Of a stretch of 64,000 bases of DNA, positions 61,137-64,000 are shown in pieces. This stretch comes from Microscillaceae bacterium (GTDB lineage: Bacteria; Bacteroidota; Bacteroidia; Cytophagales; Microscillaceae): contig JAABSX010000008.1 of NCBI GenBank assembly GCA_011390205.1, forward strand, positions 49,041 to 113,040. The letters are read 5' to 3'. Numbering within the stretch: position 1 is the first letter of the stretch; the number at the start of each line of letters is the position of its first letter. The position numbers were made by a program, and so were the translations under genes. The notes under the pieces were generated by a model that worked only from the letters and a program-made list of their open reading frames with translations, was not told the DNA's origin and searched no databases.

Positions 61137-62999
61137 TTATTTCTTCAACTCCAGCACCAAGGCAGACTTGGCAGGGATGCTCAACTGTGATAAATCAGTA
61201 ATCGTTTTTTTGCCTAACACGTCTTGAGCTTTGCTGTAGCCTTGCATTCTTTGCTGGTATCTCTGTGTAGAGATGGTCTGGGTTTTGTCTGCTGAGTTAT
61301 TCAAGATGACCATCACACAGTTCTCATCATCATATCTAAAATAAACATAGACACCGTTTTCGGGGACGTAGTGCATGAGTTTTCCTTGGGAAACTACGAG
61401 GGTGTTTTTACGCCACTGAAGCAGCGTTTGCATATAATCAAACATGTCATTTTGGGCTTCTGTACGTCCTTCTTTAGTAAAGGCATTTTTGGGATGGTCA
61501 GCCCAACCTCCAGGAAACTCCTCACGCACTTCATCATGTCCGTTGCCTGTCATGAGTAGCTCAGTGCCATAATAGATTTGTGGAATCCCTCTGGTAGTGA
61601 GAAGCGTAGCAATGCCCATTTTAAGCTTCTTAGTATCTTCACCTACAGTAGTAAAATACCTAGGGGTGTCGTGGTTGTCCAAGAAAGTAACCAAGCCATT
61701 GGCATCGGGGTAGATTCTATCTTGGGTAAGGGTATAATACAAACGTGAAACGCCTTTATCCCAGTTTTCTTCTTCATTAAAAGCAGCTGAAAATGCCTGA
61801 CTTAGCACAAAATCAGTAACACTTGGCAGATGACTTTCATAGCCATCAGGGTTATCACCATAGCCTTTGAGCCAGTGTGCCTGTGTAGTGGCGAGGTATT
61901 CCCAGACCTCACCCACGATGTTAAATTGAGGATATTCGTCAAAAACAGCCTTTGCCCAATCAGCCAAAAAGGCTTTGTATGGATAAGAATAGGTATCCAT
62001 TCTTATTCCGTCAATCCCAGCATATTCTATCCACCAGATGGTATTTTGGATGAGGTATGTTGCCACAAAGGGGTTTTCTTGGTTGAGGTCTGCCATTGTG
62101 GTATCAAACCAGCCCTGAAGCATGAGCTTAAAATCACCCTCGGCACGGTAGGGGTCTATTTGAGTTACGCCTCTGTAGTTTGAGCGTGTAAACTCAGGAA
62201 ACTGATGTGCCCAATCTTCCATGGGTAAATCTTTGATAAAGTAATAATTCGTGCCACAGTGATTCACGACCATATCCATGATGACTTTAAGCCCTTTTTG
62301 ATGGCAAGATTCCACCAAATTTACGTATTCTTCATTGCTGCCGATGCGGGGGTCAGTTTTATAAAAATCAGTGATGGCATAGCCATGGTAAGATTGCTTG
62401 GGCATGTCATTCTCTAGAGCAGGGTTAAGCCAAAGAGCCGTAAAGCCCAAATCTGCAATGTAATCAAGGTGCTGTGCAATGCCTTTGAGGTCTCCGCCGT
62501 GTCTGCCAAAGTGGTCATTTCGGTCTAGCTTCTCGAGCATCCCTGCTATATTGTCGTTGTCGGGGTTGCCATTGGCGAAGCGGTCAGGCATCAGTAAATA
62601 AATGGCATCTGTGCTGCTAAAGCCTTGGTGAATATTTTTTGCTTTGTTGCGGTTTTTTAGCTCATAGGTGTGTGTGAAGGTTTTTTTACCTTGCCTAAAT
62701 ACAATCGGAAATTTTCCTGCTTGGGCATCTTTGCTGATTTCTAGGTCTAAAAACAGGTAATTGGGGTTACTGACCTTGGTGGTGGTTTTGAGTTTGACAC
62801 CCTTATGGTCAATACTTACCTCATTTTGAGAGATATTTTGCCCATAAACAATGAGCTGTAGGTTGGGATTGTTCATCTCTACCCACCAAAAGGCAGGTTC
62901 TAAGCGCTGTATGGGTGCATTATTTTTTTGTGAGAATCCTTCAGAAAAGAAAATAAAGAGAAGAAGGAAAGTAAAAAAGTGTTTTGGCAACGTTTTCAT
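61137..62999 (-). CDS. Exported GH13 alpha-amylase / neopullulanase (SusA-like)
   Basis: 620 residues with a signal peptide ending at GFSQ (residue 24). An N-terminal beta-sandwich (about 30-115) of the cyclomaltodextrinase type precedes the GH13 barrel. The catalytic residues are Asp335 (GIRMDTYSY), Glu364 (IVGEVWEY) and Asp444 (FLDNHDTPR). A C-terminal beta domain ends the protein. It should hydrolyse starch, pullulan or cyclodextrins in the periplasm or outside, like Bacteroides SusA. No SusC/D pair, regulator or maltose transporter is adjacent. GlgE, 8 kb away, could use the resulting maltose only after phosphorylation. Confidence 0.92.
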   Translation of the reverse strand: MKTLPKHFFTFLLLFIFFSEGFSQKNNAPIQRLEPAFWWVEMNNPNLQLIVYGQNISQNEVSIDHKGVKLKTTTKVSNPNYLFLDLEISKDAQAGKFPIVFRQGKKTFTHTYELKNRNKAKNIHQGFSSTDAIYLLMPDRFANGNPDNDNIAGMLEKLDRNDHFGRHGGDLKGIAQHLDYIADLGFTALWLNPALENDMPKQSYHGYAITDFYKTDPRIGSNEEYVNLVESCHQKGLKVIMDMVVNHCGTNYYFIKDLPMEDWAHQFPEFTRSNYRGVTQIDPYRAEGDFKLMLQGWFDTTMADLNQENPFVATYLIQNTIWWIEYAGIDGIRMDTYSYPYKAFLADWAKAVFDEYPQFNIVGEVWEYLATTQAHWLKGYGDNPDGYESHLPSVTDFVLSQAFSAAFNEEENWDKGVSRLYYTLTQDRIYPDANGLVTFLDNHDTPRYFTTVGEDTKKLKMGIATLLTTRGIPQIYYGTELLMTGNGHDEVREEFPGGWADHPKNAFTKEGRTEAQNDMFDYMQTLLQWRKNTLVVSQGKLMHYVPENGVYVYFRYDDENCVMVILNNSADKTQTISTQRYQQRMQGYSKAQDVLGKKTITDLSQLSIPAKSALVLELKK

Positions 63000-63147
63000 T
63001 GTTTATTCTTATTTTTTTTTGAAAATTAAAAAAAATAATTGAATTATTAGCAAAATTTAGCGCACAAAAATCTGGGTAATGCCCGCTTTCATTCCTCATT
63101 AAACACTATATTTACCTGAGCATCACAAAACTTTAAATCCGCAAGAA

Positions 63148-63411
63148 ATGCAAATTACCATAGAAATTAGTCTTTATCCTCTACAAGAAGATTATGAACA
63201 GATTATCTTAGACTTCATCAAAGCCCTCCGACAGCATCAGGGGCTGAGTATAGAAACCAACGGGCTCAGCACACAAGTTTTTGGAGAATACGATGAGGTC
63301 ATGAATGCCATTCAAATTGAAATGAAAGAACTATACCATCAAAGGCAAGCCGTATTGTTGCTCAAAATGGGGCGAGGGCATCTTAAATATCCAAAGGAAT
63401 CTGAATCTTGA
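63148..63411 (+). CDS. Small thiamine-binding-type (MTH1187/YkoF-like) protein
   Basis: 87 residues. The pattern ISLYPLQEDYEQIILDFIKAL, SIETNGLSTQVFGEYDEVMNAI and a final strand QAVLLLKMG matches the small ferredoxin-like thiamine-binding family found alone in many bacteria. YkoF-type relatives bind thiamine or its pyrimidine. No THI box was recognised upstream, so its link to thiamine rests on the family alone. Cytoplasmic. Confidence 0.75.
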   Translation: MQITIEISLYPLQEDYEQIILDFIKALRQHQGLSIETNGLSTQVFGEYDEVMNAIQIEMKELYHQRQAVLLLKMGRGHLKYPKESES

Positions 63412-63502
63412 CCTAAAACATCTTGAAAAACCAAAATTGCCTTATTTTACCATATGATTCTTAGTTTTTTCAATCAAATCTCCCAGTTCTTCGTAGAGCG
63501 TC

Positions 63503-63535
63503 GTCCGTAGTTTGAACGTAACTGAAACTACGGAC
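63503..63535. repeat. Perfect 11-bp hairpin near the transposase remnant
   Basis: GTCCGTAGTTT and AAACTACGGAC with an 11-nt loop (GAACGTAACTG), in the 249-bp gap after the thiamine-binding-type gene. It has no T run and is not an obvious terminator. Confidence 0.65.
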
Positions 63536-63581
63536 TGTGGTATAGTTGGTATTTTAGAAATGGCTGTTGAGGCTGTTCTGT

Positions 63582-63601
63582 AGTGGAACGTCTTTTTACA
63601 C
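63582..63601 (+). repeat. Half copy of the palindromic element
   Basis: The 20 bases match 59912-59931 exactly (right arm plus T run). The left arm is missing. The next base, 63602, begins the probable left end of the IS element. Confidence 0.6.
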
Positions 63602-64000
63602 TGGACGTGCTAACTTTACACGGACATCAAGTTAAGAAATAATCCTTAACTTAGTAAACTATGAGTACAATAAAAAAACATTACGGCAAAGAGTTTAAAG
63701 AACAAGCGATTAAACTCATCCAAGAGGGGCGTAAAGTACCTCAATTAGCCAAAGAGCTAGGAGTAACCTCAGCTAGTCTCTACCGTTGGCAACGAGAGTA
63801 TGAGAGCTATGGTAAGAATAGCTTTTCAGGCAATTGGTCAGCCAAAACTGACTGAGCAAGAAAACCGTATCCAAGTAATAGAAAAAGGTGCAGGTATCTT
63901 GGCTTACACCTTTGTGAACCACGTGATAGCCAGACATCAAACTGCTTTTTGGCACAGAGTAGCAGCTTTTGTGATTGCAGAATCTCTCGAACACATAGAG
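63602..64000 (+). mobile_element. Left part of an IS3-family insertion sequence (incomplete)
   Basis: Starts with TGGACGTGC, a TG-type IS3 end, followed by an inverted repeat AAGTTAAG / CTTAACTT (63629-63652) just before the transposase start. It then carries an orfA-like gene with a frameshift. The element is cut by the window, and its boundary on the right is not visible. Confidence 0.5.
63661..64000 (+). pseudogene. IS3-type transposase OrfA, frameshifted, continuing into unrelated frame
   Basis: The ATG frame gives MSTIKKHYGKEFKEQAIKLI and a helix-turn-helix VPQLAKELGVTSASLYRWQR, typical of OrfA of IS3 elements, and stops at 63853-63855. Removing one T of the pair at 63834-63835 restores the expected GNGQPKLTEQENRIQVIEK. 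This points to a single-base insertion. After about 63885 the sequence no longer resembles OrfA, although that frame stays open to the window edge. The gene is therefore probably inactive. The nature of the last 115 bases is unknown. Confidence 0.6.

Noticed and set aside
1..64000. tRNA, rRNA, CRISPR arrays, phage genes
   Set aside because: Intergenic regions were read for T-loop motifs, direct-repeat arrays and phage or conjugation genes; none was found.

Overview
The window reads as chromosomal DNA from a member of the Bacteroidota, most likely order Cytophagales. Supporting signs are outer-membrane receptors with a carboxypeptidase-like N-terminal domain, acidic surface-lipoprotein signals, a gcvH-VanZ-TonB neighbourhood, DUF3098 next to uppP, AT-rich intergenic DNA, and several TAnnTTTG minus-7 promoter boxes instead of a TATAAT-type box. 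I see no rRNA, tRNA, CRISPR array, prophage or integrative element. The only mobile DNA is a broken IS3-type transposase start at the right edge.

Layout. 1-9350: a cut-off esterase-like lipoprotein, the magnesium channel MgtE, an FMN-dependent 2-hydroxyacid oxidase, a small beta-barrel protein, a RavA-like MoxR ATPase with a Bacteroidota-specific partner, signal peptidase I, and the small subunit of methylmalonyl-CoA mutase without its large subunit. 9477-16850: a TonB-dependent receptor paired with a predicted surface beta-helix lipoprotein, a further lipoprotein, a YfcH-type SDR and a LOG-family protein. 17082-24967: a CcoI-type copper ATPase with a small membrane protein, a CobC-like phosphatase, gcvH, a VanZ-like protein, tonB, a secreted M28 peptidase and an unknown membrane protein. 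24964-35126: a hybrid histidine kinase and an NtrC-type regulator in one operon, a YheT hydrolase, pheS, a PKD lipoprotein and small unknowns including a YehS/DUF1456 protein.

35336-50900: a large acyl-CoA dehydrogenase, the Fe-S factors nfu and mrp, a TPMT-like methyltransferase overlapping a PAP2 phosphatase, a 1096-residue propeller/SpoIIE sensor phosphatase, an envelope cluster on the minus strand (pepP-like, mltG, HAD phosphatase, DUF3098, uppP) and a second TonB receptor. 51059-64000: glgE, an amphipathic unknown, an SDR, a 37-residue membrane microprotein, truB behind an outer-membrane protein gene, recA, an LRR/beta-barrel protein, an isolated nuoK, another barrel protein, a SusA-like amylase, a thiamine-binding-type protein and the transposase remnant.

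Most genes are housekeeping or envelope functions. The least explained signal is between genes. One palindrome (core GTTCCACTTTTT/AAAAAGTGGAAC) lies at four convergent gene ends, and half of it abuts the transposase remnant. A second short motif (roughly GTAAATGTGCNAATTATCA) recurs in at least four intergenic regions. Two further strong hairpins of unknown role lie at 53084 and 63503. Among genes, the odd items are nuoK away from any other complex I gene, mutA without mutB, ravA without viaA, and the receptor/beta-helix lipoprotein pair whose two genes seem to be transcribed separately.
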